64,000 bases of DNA from Natrialba hulunbeirensis JCM 10989. GTDB taxonomy: Archaea > Halobacteriota > Halobacteria > Halobacteriales > Natrialbaceae. Location: assembly GCF_000337575.1 (NCBI RefSeq), contig NZ_AOIM01000035.1, positions 235,498 to 299,497 on the forward strand, in the 5' to 3' direction. Positions 17,131 to 25,496 of this stretch are shown piece by piece. The notes under the pieces were generated by a model that saw only the letters and a list, made by a program, of their open reading frames with translations, searched no databases and was not told where the DNA came from. The number at the start of each line of letters is the position of its first letter. Position 1 is the stretch's first letter. The position numbers and the translations under genes were made by a program.

Positions 17131-17952
17131 ATGGTATTGCCTGAGGGTTTCGTCCTCCCGGCGTGGTACCTTCTCGTACCACTTCTCGCCGTGCTCGGGG
17201 GTGTCGTTGCGCTGCTGTGGACGTTGGGGCCGCCAGTCACCGATCGGACGGTGCTCGCGTTTGCGCCGTGGATGCTGTTCGGGTCGACGTTGCACGTTCT
17301 CCACCGGACTGAGGCGTATCCCGACTCGATAGAAGTACTGTTCGCCGCGCCGAGTGTTTACCTGGTGACGGCGACGGTTGCGGGACTCGTCTGGGTGCTG
17401 TCGATCTTTCTCTACAGCGGCGGCCTGCAGCCGACGATCGAGCGGCCGCTTGGGACGGTCGGCACCGGCTTCTTCGCCGTCTTCACGATGTTTCTCTTGT
17501 TCGAGAGCGTCGAACTCGGCACGTTCGAGCCGTTCTGGCCCGTCATCGCCGTCGTGATCTCCGGGGTCGTCACCGCACTCGCCTGGCTCGTCCTCGGTCT
17601 CTGGTTCACTGACGTTGCCGCCGTCACAGGTGCAACCGGCGTGCTCGTCGTCTTCGGCCACGCGCTCGATGGTGTCTCGACCGCAATCGGATACGACATT
17701 CTCGGTGCCGGCGAGGAAGTCCCGCTTTCGGAACTCATCCTCGACGCCGGTCACGCACTGCCGACGGCCGAGTACATCGGCGGCGGCTGGCTGTTCATCG
17801 TCGTCAAAGTCGCCCTCGCGATGGTCGTCCTCGGTCTCTTCCGCGAGTACGTCGAGGAGGCACCGCGACAGGCGCGACTCGTGCTCGCGTTCATCGCCGC
17901 CGTTGGCCTCGGCCCAGGTGTACACAACGTGCTCCTGTTCGCAGTTGCCTAG
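17131..17952 (+). CDS. DUF63 family membrane protein
   Basis: This is a 273-residue polytopic protein with about seven hydrophobic segments. Family-like motifs are PWMLFGSTLHVLHR near the N-terminus and FGHALDGVSTAIGYDI in the middle. ATG 17131 (MVLPEGFVLPAWYLL) is preferred over a GTG six codons upstream. It sits between the isomerase and the PfkB kinase on the same strand, with gaps of 67 and 32 bases, so it is probably in the operon. DUF63 has no known function, and a transport role for nucleosides is only a guess from position. Confidence 0.85.
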   Translation: MVLPEGFVLPAWYLLVPLLAVLGGVVALLWTLGPPVTDRTVLAFAPWMLFGSTLHVLHRTEAYPDSIEVLFAAPSVYLVTATVAGLVWVLSIFLYSGGLQPTIERPLGTVGTGFFAVFTMFLLFESVELGTFEPFWPVIAVVISGVVTALAWLVLGLWFTDVAAVTGATGVLVVFGHALDGVSTAIGYDILGAGEEVPLSELILDAGHALPTAEYIGGGWLFIVVKVALAMVVLGLFREYVEEAPRQARLVLAFIAAVGLGPGVHNVLLFAVA

Positions 17953-17984
17953 ACTTTTCTCACCCGCGGTCGTCGTTCCGATGA

Positions 17985-18947
17985 ATGGTCAGGGTGCTCA
18001 CTGCCGGTCACGTCAACTGGGACGTGACCCTTCGTGTCGATCGGCTCCCCGAAGCCGACCGTGAGTCGGCAATCCGCTCTCAGCACCGCTCCGGCGGGGG
18101 CAGCGCCGCGAACGTTGCCGCCGCACTCGCGAATCTCTCCCTCGATACCGGACTCATCGGCAGCGTCGGCGACGACGACAACGGCCTGCTGGCCAGCCGG
18201 GAACTCGAGTCCGCCGGCGTCTCGCTCGACGGGCTCCGGGTCGTCGAGGGCGCGGACACCGCGGTCAAGTATTTGCTCGTCGACGACGAGGGCGAGGTCG
18301 CCGTTCTCGGCAACGACGGCGTCAACGAGGCCGTTGCGCCTGCGGATCTCGACCGCGATCGGATTCGCGGCGCGGATCACGTCCACCTCACGAGTCAACG
18401 ACCCGAAACCGCCGGTGCGATCGCCCAGACGGCGAACGAAGCCGGCGTCAGCGTCAGCTTCGATCCGGGACGGCGACTCTGTGACCGCGACTACACCGAC
18501 GCACTCGCCGTCGCCGACATCGTCTTCGCGAACGATCAGGAGATTGCCAGCCTCCTCGAGGACGAGTACGTCGGCTCGGCGTTCGACGACCGGATCGTCG
18601 TCGTCAAGTACGGCGGCGACGGCGCGGAAGTGCATACGCCGGACGGCTCCTACGTCCACCCCGGATTCGACGTCGACACCGTCGACACGGCCGGCGCTGG
18701 TGACGCCTTCGCCGCGGGGTTCATCGCGACGCTGCTCGAGCAGTGTGCGGGCACGTCCCTCGGGTCTGACGACGGGGTGGGACAGCCGGAACCGTCAGCA
18801 TCCTCGGTATCGTCAGTTTCGAGTGTCGATATCGAGCGTGCACTCGAGTTCGCAAACGCTTGTGGCGCATTGACGGCGAGCGAAGAGGGGGCCCGTAGCG
18901 CGCCGTCGTTGTCGCGGGTGACCGAGTTTCTCAGTACGAGATTCTAA
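17985..18947 (+). CDS. PfkB family sugar kinase, probable ribose-1-phosphate kinase
   Basis: This 320-residue ribokinase-fold protein has the N-terminal HVNWDVTLRVDRLPE, the Gly-rich substrate motif GGGSAANVAAALA, an NxxE-like ANDQEIASL and the catalytic DTAGAGDAFAAGF with its Asp base. The insert after that motif (SLGSDDGVGQPEPSASSVSSVSSV) is low complexity. Haloarchaeal PfkB members in this neighbourhood phosphorylate ribose 1-phosphate to ribose 1,5-bisphosphate, which would feed the isomerase two genes upstream. Ribokinase activity is the main alternative. Confidence 0.85.
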   Translation: MVRVLTAGHVNWDVTLRVDRLPEADRESAIRSQHRSGGGSAANVAAALANLSLDTGLIGSVGDDDNGLLASRELESAGVSLDGLRVVEGADTAVKYLLVDDEGEVAVLGNDGVNEAVAPADLDRDRIRGADHVHLTSQRPETAGAIAQTANEAGVSVSFDPGRRLCDRDYTDALAVADIVFANDQEIASLLEDEYVGSAFDDRIVVVKYGGDGAEVHTPDGSYVHPGFDVDTVDTAGAGDAFAAGFIATLLEQCAGTSLGSDDGVGQPEPSASSVSSVSSVDIERALEFANACGALTASEEGARSAPSLSRVTEFLSTRF

Positions 18948-19087
18948 CCGCAAAATACGTCATACAAACGTCTGACGCCAGTGATGGTGCCGTCATGCGG
19001 TTCTCACCCCATGTTGTCTGACGGTAGCTATATGGGCCGCGCCGTTGGCCTCCTGAATAGAGAGTCACGGAGACGTGACGGAGAGAC

Positions 19088-19387
19088 ATGACAGATTACA
19101 GGCCACGCAAGTCCCACGGATGCGAATTCAGTCGGCGCGTCCGGTACGACCGCACAGCATCGGAACCGCCGAGTATCGCCGTCGCAACGGCGTTGGCGCA
19201 GTACCGGGACGAGGACGTGACGGAGGCGAGTACCCGACTGTACGACTACGTCGACCCGGAAGCCCTCGATTCCCTCTTCGAGGCGACGAACATGGGCCGC
19301 GAGCGCACCGTCGAGCAGGTGACGTTCCACGTCGGTGATGCCGTCGTTACGGTACATCCCGACGAAGTCATCGTGGCTTCGAACTGA
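19088..19387 (+). CDS. HalOD1 output domain protein
   Basis: This 99-residue protein shows the short haloarchaeal HalOD1 pattern: PSIAVATALAQYRDEDVTEASTRLYDYVDPEALDSLFEA, then VTFHVGDAVVTVHPDEVIV. In other proteins HalOD1 is a C-terminal output domain of signal-transduction proteins, and here it stands alone. Placed between the kinase and the nucleoside phosphorylase on the same strand, it could be a small regulator of the cluster. That is inference from position. Confidence 0.75.
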   Translation: MTDYRPRKSHGCEFSRRVRYDRTASEPPSIAVATALAQYRDEDVTEASTRLYDYVDPEALDSLFEATNMGRERTVEQVTFHVGDAVVTVHPDEVIVASN

Positions 19388-19481
19388 TGTCCATCGCTGG
19401 GGGAGATCGATACCGCCGCGTGTCGCTCACAGACGCCACCTTCTCGAACCTTTTTTCTCGCCACCCGCGGAAGGCGACGGT

Positions 19482-20210
19482 ATGGCAACCCAACCGCATC
19501 TGCTGGTCGACGAGGGAGACCTGACCGATATCGCACTGCTTCCGGGCGACCCAGGCCGTGTCGACCGCATCGCAGACCACTGTGACGAGGCCGAAACCGT
19601 CGCACAGAATCGTGAGTACAAGGTCGTCAACGCCACGTACGAGGGCCGAGAGCTGACGATCTGTTCGACCGGAATCGGCTGCCCGTCGGCGGCAATCGCG
19701 ATCGAAGAACTCGCGAACGTCGGCGTCGAGACGTTCGTCCGCGTCGGCACGACCGGTGCGCTCCAGTCCGGCATCGAAATCGGCGACATGGTCGTCGCCA
19801 GCGGCGCAGCGAAGAACGAAGGCACATCGAAGCGCTACGAGGACGTCGAGTACCCCGCCGTCCCGTCGTACGACGTGCTCTCCTCGCTCGTCGACGCCGC
19901 AGAGGCGAACGACGAGGACATCCACGTCGGTCCGATCGCCTCCGACGACGCCTACTACGCCGAAACCGACGAGGCAGTCGACGACTGGGAGGACGCCGGC
20001 CTGCTCTGCGTCGAGATGGAAGCCGCCGCGATCTTCACGCTCGCCCGCCGCAAGGGCCTGCGCGCCGGCGCGATCTGTACCGTCGACGGCAACCTCGTCG
20101 AAGGCACCCAGAAGGGAACCGACACCGAGGACGACGAACTGCCGGCAAAGGCGAAGAACAACGTCGCCCGCGCGATCGACATCGCACTCGAGTCGGCCAC
20201 CGAACTGTAG
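19482..20210 (+). CDS. Nucleoside phosphorylase (uridine/purine phosphorylase family)
   Basis: This is a 242-residue protein of the PNP/UDP family. It has the phosphate-binding LLPGDPGRVDRI, STGIGCPSAAIAIEEL, RVGTTGALQ and the ribose-binding VEMEAAAIFTLA (Met-Glu pair). It cleaves nucleosides with phosphate to give ribose 1-phosphate, the substrate of the kinase at 17985. ATG 19482 was chosen because an ACCTTTTTTC box lies about 30 bases upstream; the longer frame has an Arg-rich non-family prefix. Base specificity is not clear from sequence. Confidence 0.92.
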   Translation: MATQPHLLVDEGDLTDIALLPGDPGRVDRIADHCDEAETVAQNREYKVVNATYEGRELTICSTGIGCPSAAIAIEELANVGVETFVRVGTTGALQSGIEIGDMVVASGAAKNEGTSKRYEDVEYPAVPSYDVLSSLVDAAEANDEDIHVGPIASDDAYYAETDEAVDDWEDAGLLCVEMEAAAIFTLARRKGLRAGAICTVDGNLVEGTQKGTDTEDDELPAKAKNNVARAIDIALESATEL

Positions 20211-20236
20211 CCGGTCGTGACGACGATTGTTTGGCG

Positions 20237-21271
20237 TTACTGTGCTTCGACCAGTTCAGTCGCGAGCGCCGTCGTCCGATCAGTGAGTCGCTCGGTCGTC
20301 GCGGACGCCTCCTGAAGCGTCTCGTTTATCGCCGAAAAGAGTCGCTCGAAGTCGACGGTCGGCGAGTCTGCCCCGGACTGTTGCCACTTGCTCGTCTCCG
20401 CGCTCGTCCGTCCACACGTCGGACACGCCGTCGGCGTCGCCGGAATCTCGCTCTCGGAAAGACCACCGAAACAGCCGTGACACCGGCCCAGCCCCGCGGT
20501 TACCTGTTCGGCGAGCGAGACGAGTTCTCGAAGCGTCTCCTGTAACTCCGTCGCTGTCTCGAGAAACGCCGCGAGCGCGGGCGTCAACTCACCGGGTCTG
20601 GTGTCGTCGGTTGCCGCCGGCGCATCGTACTCGAGTTCGTCCAGTCGCGTGAGTCGCTGGTCGACGCTGGCGATGGCGAGCAGGAGGGAGCGTCGGGTTG
20701 CGACGAACTCCTGTGCGGTTTCGGCGAGGGCTGTGGTCGGATTCGACTCGTTACTTTCCTTCCTCTCGTTGTTTGCTACACCGGCATCTGCGATTTTCGC
20801 CGGGAGCGTCGTCGTGAGTGACGCGAACGAGGCGACGTCGGAGACGGTTTCGCCCTGTTTCTGGGTCGTCTCGCGGACGAGGGTGAACAGTTGCTCGCTC
20901 GTCGTGGTAGCTCCTGCGTCGGCGTCGGTCGGTTCGTCGGTTCCCTGGAATCGCTCGGCTCCCTCGGCTCCCTCGAGTTCCTCGAGTTCCTCGGGTTTGA
21001 TCGCCGTTTCACCGTCGAGTATCGCTGCACACGAGACGCAGACGGTTGCGAACGTGCTACTATGCCCCGACTCGGGGGGTGTGTTGTGGTCGGTTCCGGT
21101 TCCCGCTGCTGCCACGTCGTCGACCGAACGTGCTCGCAGCGACGTGTCCTCGCCCGCTTGCCCACAGTGCTGACAGGTGTACTCGTCTCGGTCGAATACG
21201 ACGGTCCGGCTCTGGTCCTGGTCCTGGCCCTGAATCTGAGTCTCATCAACGCGGCGCTCGCGGGAAGTCAC
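20237..21271 (-). CDS. HNH-like zinc-finger protein with C-terminal zinc ribbon
   Basis: This is a 344-residue protein. An HNH-endonuclease-like opening (SRTVVFDRDEYTCQHCGQAGE) is followed by a second CVSC pair, but the canonical HNH histidines are poorly conserved. The middle is a helical, Thr/Glu-rich region with likely coiled coils. Near the C-terminus CHGC and CPTC pairs form a second zinc ribbon. GTG 21271 was taken as start because further upstream the frame is antisense to the amphi-Trp gene; the true start could be a little downstream. DNA binding is plausible, and nuclease activity is uncertain. Confidence 0.7.
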   Translation of the reverse strand: MTSRERRVDETQIQGQDQDQSRTVVFDRDEYTCQHCGQAGEDTSLRARSVDDVAAAGTGTDHNTPPESGHSSTFATVCVSCAAILDGETAIKPEELEELEGAEGAERFQGTDEPTDADAGATTTSEQLFTLVRETTQKQGETVSDVASFASLTTTLPAKIADAGVANNERKESNESNPTTALAETAQEFVATRRSLLLAIASVDQRLTRLDELEYDAPAATDDTRPGELTPALAAFLETATELQETLRELVSLAEQVTAGLGRCHGCFGGLSESEIPATPTACPTCGRTSAETSKWQQSGADSPTVDFERLFSAINETLQEASATTERLTDRTTALATELVEAQ

Positions 21272-21397
21272 GAGCGAGCGAAGACAGCGCGCCGACAAAA
21301 ACGCTCCGGCCTCTCTACGTTCGGGTTCGGCGGCGACTCGTCCCGGACCCGGCATATCGCCGGCAATCGTTACACCGATTGCCGTCGTAGGATACCT

Positions 21398-22204
21398 ATG
21401 GACTCCGACGAGACACCTGCAGAGGCGTCCGATCCCGACGCAGACGACCGAGACGACTCCAGCCCGGACGAGGTAGAGGTCGAACACGAACACACCGTCG
21501 ACCGCGACGTACTCGTCGCTCTCTTTCACGACCTCGCCGTCGCGATCGACCATGAGCGGCCGCTTCACTTCCTCGACGACGACGACCAGACCGTCTCCGT
21601 GACGATCCCCTCGCGCGTCGACCTCGAAATCGAAGTTGAACGCGAGTACGAGTCGAGTGGTGAGGATGAAGATGAATACGAATACGAAAGCGAAAACGAA
21701 AACGAGGGCGAGAACAAAGACACAGCGGAAGCTGCAGCCGTGGATACCGGCGCAGACACAGACACCGACAACTTCCACACTGTCACCAACGAACTCGAGA
21801 TCGAACTCGAGTGGGAGGAGCCAGTCGACGACGTGAGTGTGCGGGTTGAATCACTGGAGACAGAAGCGGAGACGGAGGACGGAAAGGAAGAAGCAGGACA
21901 GGAGCGAGAGTCGGAACTGGAGCCGGTCGTTCTCTCGCCCACCGAGACTGTCGGCTCGCCCGACGACGACAGTGAGGCGACCGACGAGAACGGTTCAGAA
22001 TCGACAGCCGAACGCAGTCGAACGAGTCGCTTCGAAGTGTATCGGGACCGCGCAGACGAGTGGCGGTGGCGGCTGGTGCACTGGAACGGGAACATCATCG
22101 CCGACAGCGGTGAGGGCTACACCTCCCGGGCGAACGCCGAGCGGGCTGTTCGTGGGGTTCGGCGGGCAGTTCCGACTGCGACGGTGGTCGAGACTGACGG
22201 GTGA
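21398..22204 (+). CDS. amphi-Trp domain / DUF1508 (YegP-like) protein
   Basis: This is a 268-residue protein. Residues about 30-85 and 125-145 (VLVALFHDLAVAIDHE..., NELEIELEWEEP) form an amphi-Trp-type domain interrupted by an extremely acidic, Glu/Asp/Tyr/Asn-rich insert (SSGEDEDEYEYESENENEGE). The last 55 residues (RFEVYRDRADEWRWRLVHWNGNIIADSGEGYTSRANAERAV) are a DUF1508/HVO_2922-like domain. The role of both domains is unknown. A second, stand-alone amphi-Trp gene is at 46334. It is divergent from the HNH-like gene. Confidence 0.8.
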   Translation: MDSDETPAEASDPDADDRDDSSPDEVEVEHEHTVDRDVLVALFHDLAVAIDHERPLHFLDDDDQTVSVTIPSRVDLEIEVEREYESSGEDEDEYEYESENENEGENKDTAEAAAVDTGADTDTDNFHTVTNELEIELEWEEPVDDVSVRVESLETEAETEDGKEEAGQERESELEPVVLSPTETVGSPDDDSEATDENGSESTAERSRTSRFEVYRDRADEWRWRLVHWNGNIIADSGEGYTSRANAERAVRGVRRAVPTATVVETDG

Positions 22205-22300
22205 GTGGACGGGACGAGAACGGAAAGAACGGAAAAGGGCAGGTGAGGACGGAATCGAACCGACCAGACCGGCAGCTGATGGGAGACGACCGATAACCCG

Positions 22301-23227
22301 TTATCCTGCCGGCGAGCCGCTCTTTGGCTGTTGCCCAGTGTATCGATGCCGGCAGGCCAGATAGGTAACGGCGACGAGCCAGACCGCACCGATGAACGTG
22401 AAGATGGCGTAGCCGGGCGGGTACGAGACGCCCTGGGAGTATGCTGCGGCGTAGACGAGCGCGGCCGGTCCAACCGCTCCGAGGACGTGTAGTCGCCAGT
22501 CGGCCCATCTTGCCGTCCTCGACGGGCCGAGCGTTCCGATATCCTTCGCGAGTGCGAGCAGGGTTCCCACCGAGCCGAACACCATAGCGAACATCGCGAG
22601 CGCGACGACGGCAACTCCCGGTCCGGCCTCGGGGTTCACGACAAGCGTGTAGACGAGGGCCGGCGGGACGATCACGCCGTAGGCGGCGACGAACAGCCAC
22701 GAGCGCGAGCGCTGGGTCGTGTGGCCGGACTCGGTCGTCGTCATCGGCGCTGCCGCGTCGCCATCTGACTGCGTTTGATTCGGCCCCGGCGCACCACCGT
22801 TCTCGAACCACTCGCCGAAAACCGCCGCAACTGTTGTCAGCACAACCGTCAGCCCGACACCAAGCAGTCCCAGAATCGGTGTGAGGACCGACGCAACGAT
22901 TGCGATCTCGACCGACTCCGTGAGTATCGTCGTGTACGCCGTCCCGAGATAGACGACCAGCACGCCGATCGAACTCACGAGTCCTGTTCGAACGCTCGCC
23001 TGCCGAGTTGGGGTCGGCCGATCACTGTAGTAGTAGCCGACGATGAACCCGGACAGGAGAATCGGCGCTCCCGAAACCGACCCGCCGGCCACTGTGTTCG
23101 TCTCACCAGCAGTTCCCCAGGCGGGGACAACGATGAACGGAATCGCGAGCAGCCCCACGAGCGTTGCCACTCGCAGCTGCTCGTCCGTGACCCACTCGAG
23201 TACGCGCTGGCGGGGACCAGAACTCAT
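22301..23227 (-). CDS. Multi-helix membrane protein (DUF5518-like N-terminal part)
   Basis: This 308-residue protein has about eight hydrophobic segments in two groups separated by a polar linker (PGPNQTQSDGDAAAPMTTTESGHTTQRSRS). The first half, with GAPILLSGFIVGYYYSDRPT, resembles the haloarchaeal DUF5518 pattern. The second half (LFVAAYGVIVPPALVYTLVV...) is not recognised. It may be a fusion of two small membrane modules. No motif points to a transported substrate. Confidence 0.6.
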   Translation of the reverse strand: MSSGPRQRVLEWVTDEQLRVATLVGLLAIPFIVVPAWGTAGETNTVAGGSVSGAPILLSGFIVGYYYSDRPTPTRQASVRTGLVSSIGVLVVYLGTAYTTILTESVEIAIVASVLTPILGLLGVGLTVVLTTVAAVFGEWFENGGAPGPNQTQSDGDAAAPMTTTESGHTTQRSRSWLFVAAYGVIVPPALVYTLVVNPEAGPGVAVVALAMFAMVFGSVGTLLALAKDIGTLGPSRTARWADWRLHVLGAVGPAALVYAAAYSQGVSYPPGYAIFTFIGAVWLVAVTYLACRHRYTGQQPKSGSPAG

Positions 23228-23371
23228 TGGATGGGTGTCAGGTACTGAAGCCAGCGTCTTGTAGATGTCGCTGTTGGCGGTGGGGGTGGCGACGACGGTG
23301 TGTGCTGTGGGTAGTGCGAACCGACCGATGCCGGGCCCGGTTTTATCCCGCCGCTCGTGGTCTGCTTGTCC

Positions 23372-24391
23372 GTGAACATCAGCAAGGGCTATCTCCTGAC
23401 GCTCGTGCTCATCTTCGCGTACCTCTCCTGGCAGCTCGTCGTTCCCTTCCTGCAGTACGTCCTGCTTGCCATCCTCCTCGCGTTTCTCCTGTTTCCACTC
23501 CAGAAACGGCTCGAGTCGTACATTTCACCGATGCTCGCCGCACTGGTGCTCGTTCTCCTCGCCATCGTCGGCTTCATCGTCCCGTTTCTCCTCGTTGCCG
23601 CCGTCATCGCAGACGACGCGGCGAACCTGCTGCAATCGATCGATGCAGAGACGCTGCAGGTGAGCGAACTCGAGTCCGCCATCGAAGACCAGACCGGGAT
23701 CGAGGTCGACCTGCTCGCGACGGCTGCTGACTCCGCCCAGGAGGTCGGTACCATGGTCCTCGAGCAGGCAACCGCCTGGTTCAGCGCACTCACACACGCC
23801 GTCATCGGGCTCGGATTAGCCCTGTTCTTGCTCTACTACCTGCTCAAGAACGGTGACAACCTACTCGAGTGGGTCCGCGAAATGACGCCGCTGCCGTCGG
23901 ACGTACAGGACGACCTCTACGGCGAGTTGAACGACGTGATGTGGGCGGTCCTCGCCGGTCACGTCCTGATTGCGATTGTCGAGGGCGTTATCGCGGGACT
24001 CGCCCTGTTCGTCGTGGGAATCCCGAACGCTGCGTTCTGGACGTTTATCATGGTAATTCTCTCGCTGGTGCCACTGATCGGCGCGCCGCTCGTCTGGATC
24101 CCCGCCTCGATCTACCTCGTCGTGATCGGTGAGCCGTTGCTCGCGGCCGGATTGGCGATCTACAGCGCGATCGTCGTCGGTGTCGCGGACGACTATCTGC
24201 GCCCGATCGTCGTCGACCGCTACGCCGAGATTAGCCCGGCGGTAATCATCCTCGGCGTCCTCGGCGGTATCTACGCCTTTGGGATCATGGGGCTGTTCTT
24301 CGGGCCGGTCGTCGTCGGTGCACTGATCACCGTCCTCGAAGTTCTAGACGAGGAGTACGACCGCCTCGAGGAAGAACACGGCATGACGTGA
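23372..24391 (+). CDS. AI-2E family transporter (PerM-like)
   Basis: This is a 339-residue polytopic protein with the PerM/AI-2E pattern. Paired N-terminal helices (YLLTLVLIFAYLSWQLVVPF, YVLLAILLAFLLFPL) precede a long soluble loop with amphipathic helices. The C-terminal block then contains PLIGAPLVWIPASIYLV and LRPIVVDRYAEISPAVIILGVLGGIYAFG...FFGPVV. The GTG at 23372 (MNISKGYLL) is the likely start; a second GTG 15 bases upstream adds MVCLS. The family exports varied small molecules or ions, and AI-2 itself is not implied. Confidence 0.88.
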   Translation: MNISKGYLLTLVLIFAYLSWQLVVPFLQYVLLAILLAFLLFPLQKRLESYISPMLAALVLVLLAIVGFIVPFLLVAAVIADDAANLLQSIDAETLQVSELESAIEDQTGIEVDLLATAADSAQEVGTMVLEQATAWFSALTHAVIGLGLALFLLYYLLKNGDNLLEWVREMTPLPSDVQDDLYGELNDVMWAVLAGHVLIAIVEGVIAGLALFVVGIPNAAFWTFIMVILSLVPLIGAPLVWIPASIYLVVIGEPLLAAGLAIYSAIVVGVADDYLRPIVVDRYAEISPAVIILGVLGGIYAFGIMGLFFGPVVVGALITVLEVLDEEYDRLEEEHGMT

Positions 24392-24455
24392 CGCCGTGAC
24401 TGTGGATGCGGTGCGTGCGTCTGCCTGTTCGGTCTCCAGCAGACGTGTCGGGAGC

Positions 24456-24461
24456 TATAAG
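24456..24461 (+). promoter_or_regulatory. TATA-like box of the moxR gene
   Basis: TATAAG is centred about 27 bases before the ATG at 24486. It supports that codon over the in-frame ATG at 24477 as a leaderless start. Confidence 0.45.
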
Positions 24462-24485
24462 TTTCCGCGCACACCGATGCTCGGT

Positions 24486-25496
24486 ATGACGCAGTCAGTC
24501 CCCGATGCCGCGACGACGGCTGACGCCGTTGTCGAGGAAATCCTCTCCGCCGTTGTCGCCGACCGCGCCGTGCTCGAAGATATCGTCGCTGGTATCCTCG
24601 CCCGCGGCCACGTGCTCCTGGAGGACGTTCCAGGCACTGGCAAGACGCTCACCGCCCGCTCGTTCGCAACGGCACTCGGACTCGAGTTCTCCCGGATTCA
24701 GTTCACGCCGGATCTCATGCCCGCGGACGTCACCGGCTCGTACGTCTTCGAGGAAGAGACTGCGGACTTCCATTTCACGCCGGGGCCGGTGTTCGCGAAC
24801 GTGGTCCTCGCCGACGAGATCAATCGTGCGCCGCCGAAGACGCAGTCGGCGCTACTCGAGGCGATGGAGGAAGGACAGGTGACGGTCGACGGTGAGACCC
24901 ACGCACTGCCGGACCCCTTCATCGTCATCGCGACGCAGAACCCCGTCGAGCAGGAGGGAACGTTCGAACTGCCGGAGGCCCAGCGCGACCGCTTTATGAT
25001 CAAGACCTCGCTCGGCTATCCCGACGCCGACGGGACGCGAGAACTGATCGACCGTCGTGCCGACCGTGACCGGCCGGATCCGACCGTCGAGTCGGTCGTC
25101 GGCCGCGAGACCGTCCGCTCGCTCCAGCAGGTACCCGAAACCGTCACCGTCGAGGGGCCGCTCCGAGAGTACATCGGCAGCCTCTGTCGTGCGACGCGCA
25201 CCGACGGCCGTGTTGACGTTGGTGTCTCGCCGCGTGGCGTTCAGCGACTGTTCGAAGTGAGTCGCGCCCGCGCCGTGCTCGCCGGCCGCGAGTACGTCGT
25301 TCCCGACGATGTCAAGCGTATCGCCGGTCCCTCGTTGGCCCACCGACTCGTCCTCGACCCGGAGGCGAGCATGCAGGGCCTGCGCCGACGTGCCGTCATC
25401 GACAGCGTCCTCGATACCGTCGAAGTCCCGGCCATGGAGGCGGACGCCGAGACAGAGACTGCAGTAGAGGGTACGGAAACTCCGTCAACGCAGTAG
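24486..25496 (+). CDS. MoxR family AAA ATPase
   Basis: This 336-residue AAA+ ATPase has Walker A VPGTGKT, a MoxR-specific TPDLMPADVTGS, Walker B VVLADEINRAPPK, sensor IATQNPVEQEGTFELPEAQ and the RVDVGVSPRGVQRL arginine region. MoxR chaperones act with DUF58/VWA proteins to mature or insert metal centres or membrane complexes. A DUF58 gene lies just beyond its 3' end, but on the opposite strand, and the two stop ends overlap by 12 bases (25485-25496). That convergent arrangement differs from the usual co-directional moxR-DUF58 operon. Confidence 0.93.
   Translation: MTQSVPDAATTADAVVEEILSAVVADRAVLEDIVAGILARGHVLLEDVPGTGKTLTARSFATALGLEFSRIQFTPDLMPADVTGSYVFEEETADFHFTPGPVFANVVLADEINRAPPKTQSALLEAMEEGQVTVDGETHALPDPFIVIATQNPVEQEGTFELPEAQRDRFMIKTSLGYPDADGTRELIDRRADRDRPDPTVESVVGRETVRSLQQVPETVTVEGPLREYIGSLCRATRTDGRVDVGVSPRGVQRLFEVSRARAVLAGREYVVPDDVKRIAGPSLAHRLVLDPEASMQGLRRRAVIDSVLDTVEVPAMEADAETETAVEGTETPSTQ

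Noticed and set aside
21249-21778. Upstream extension of the HNH-like protein
   Set aside because: It is antisense to the acidic insert of the amphi-Trp gene, with hydrophobic runs that mirror that insert; the coding signal stops near 21271.
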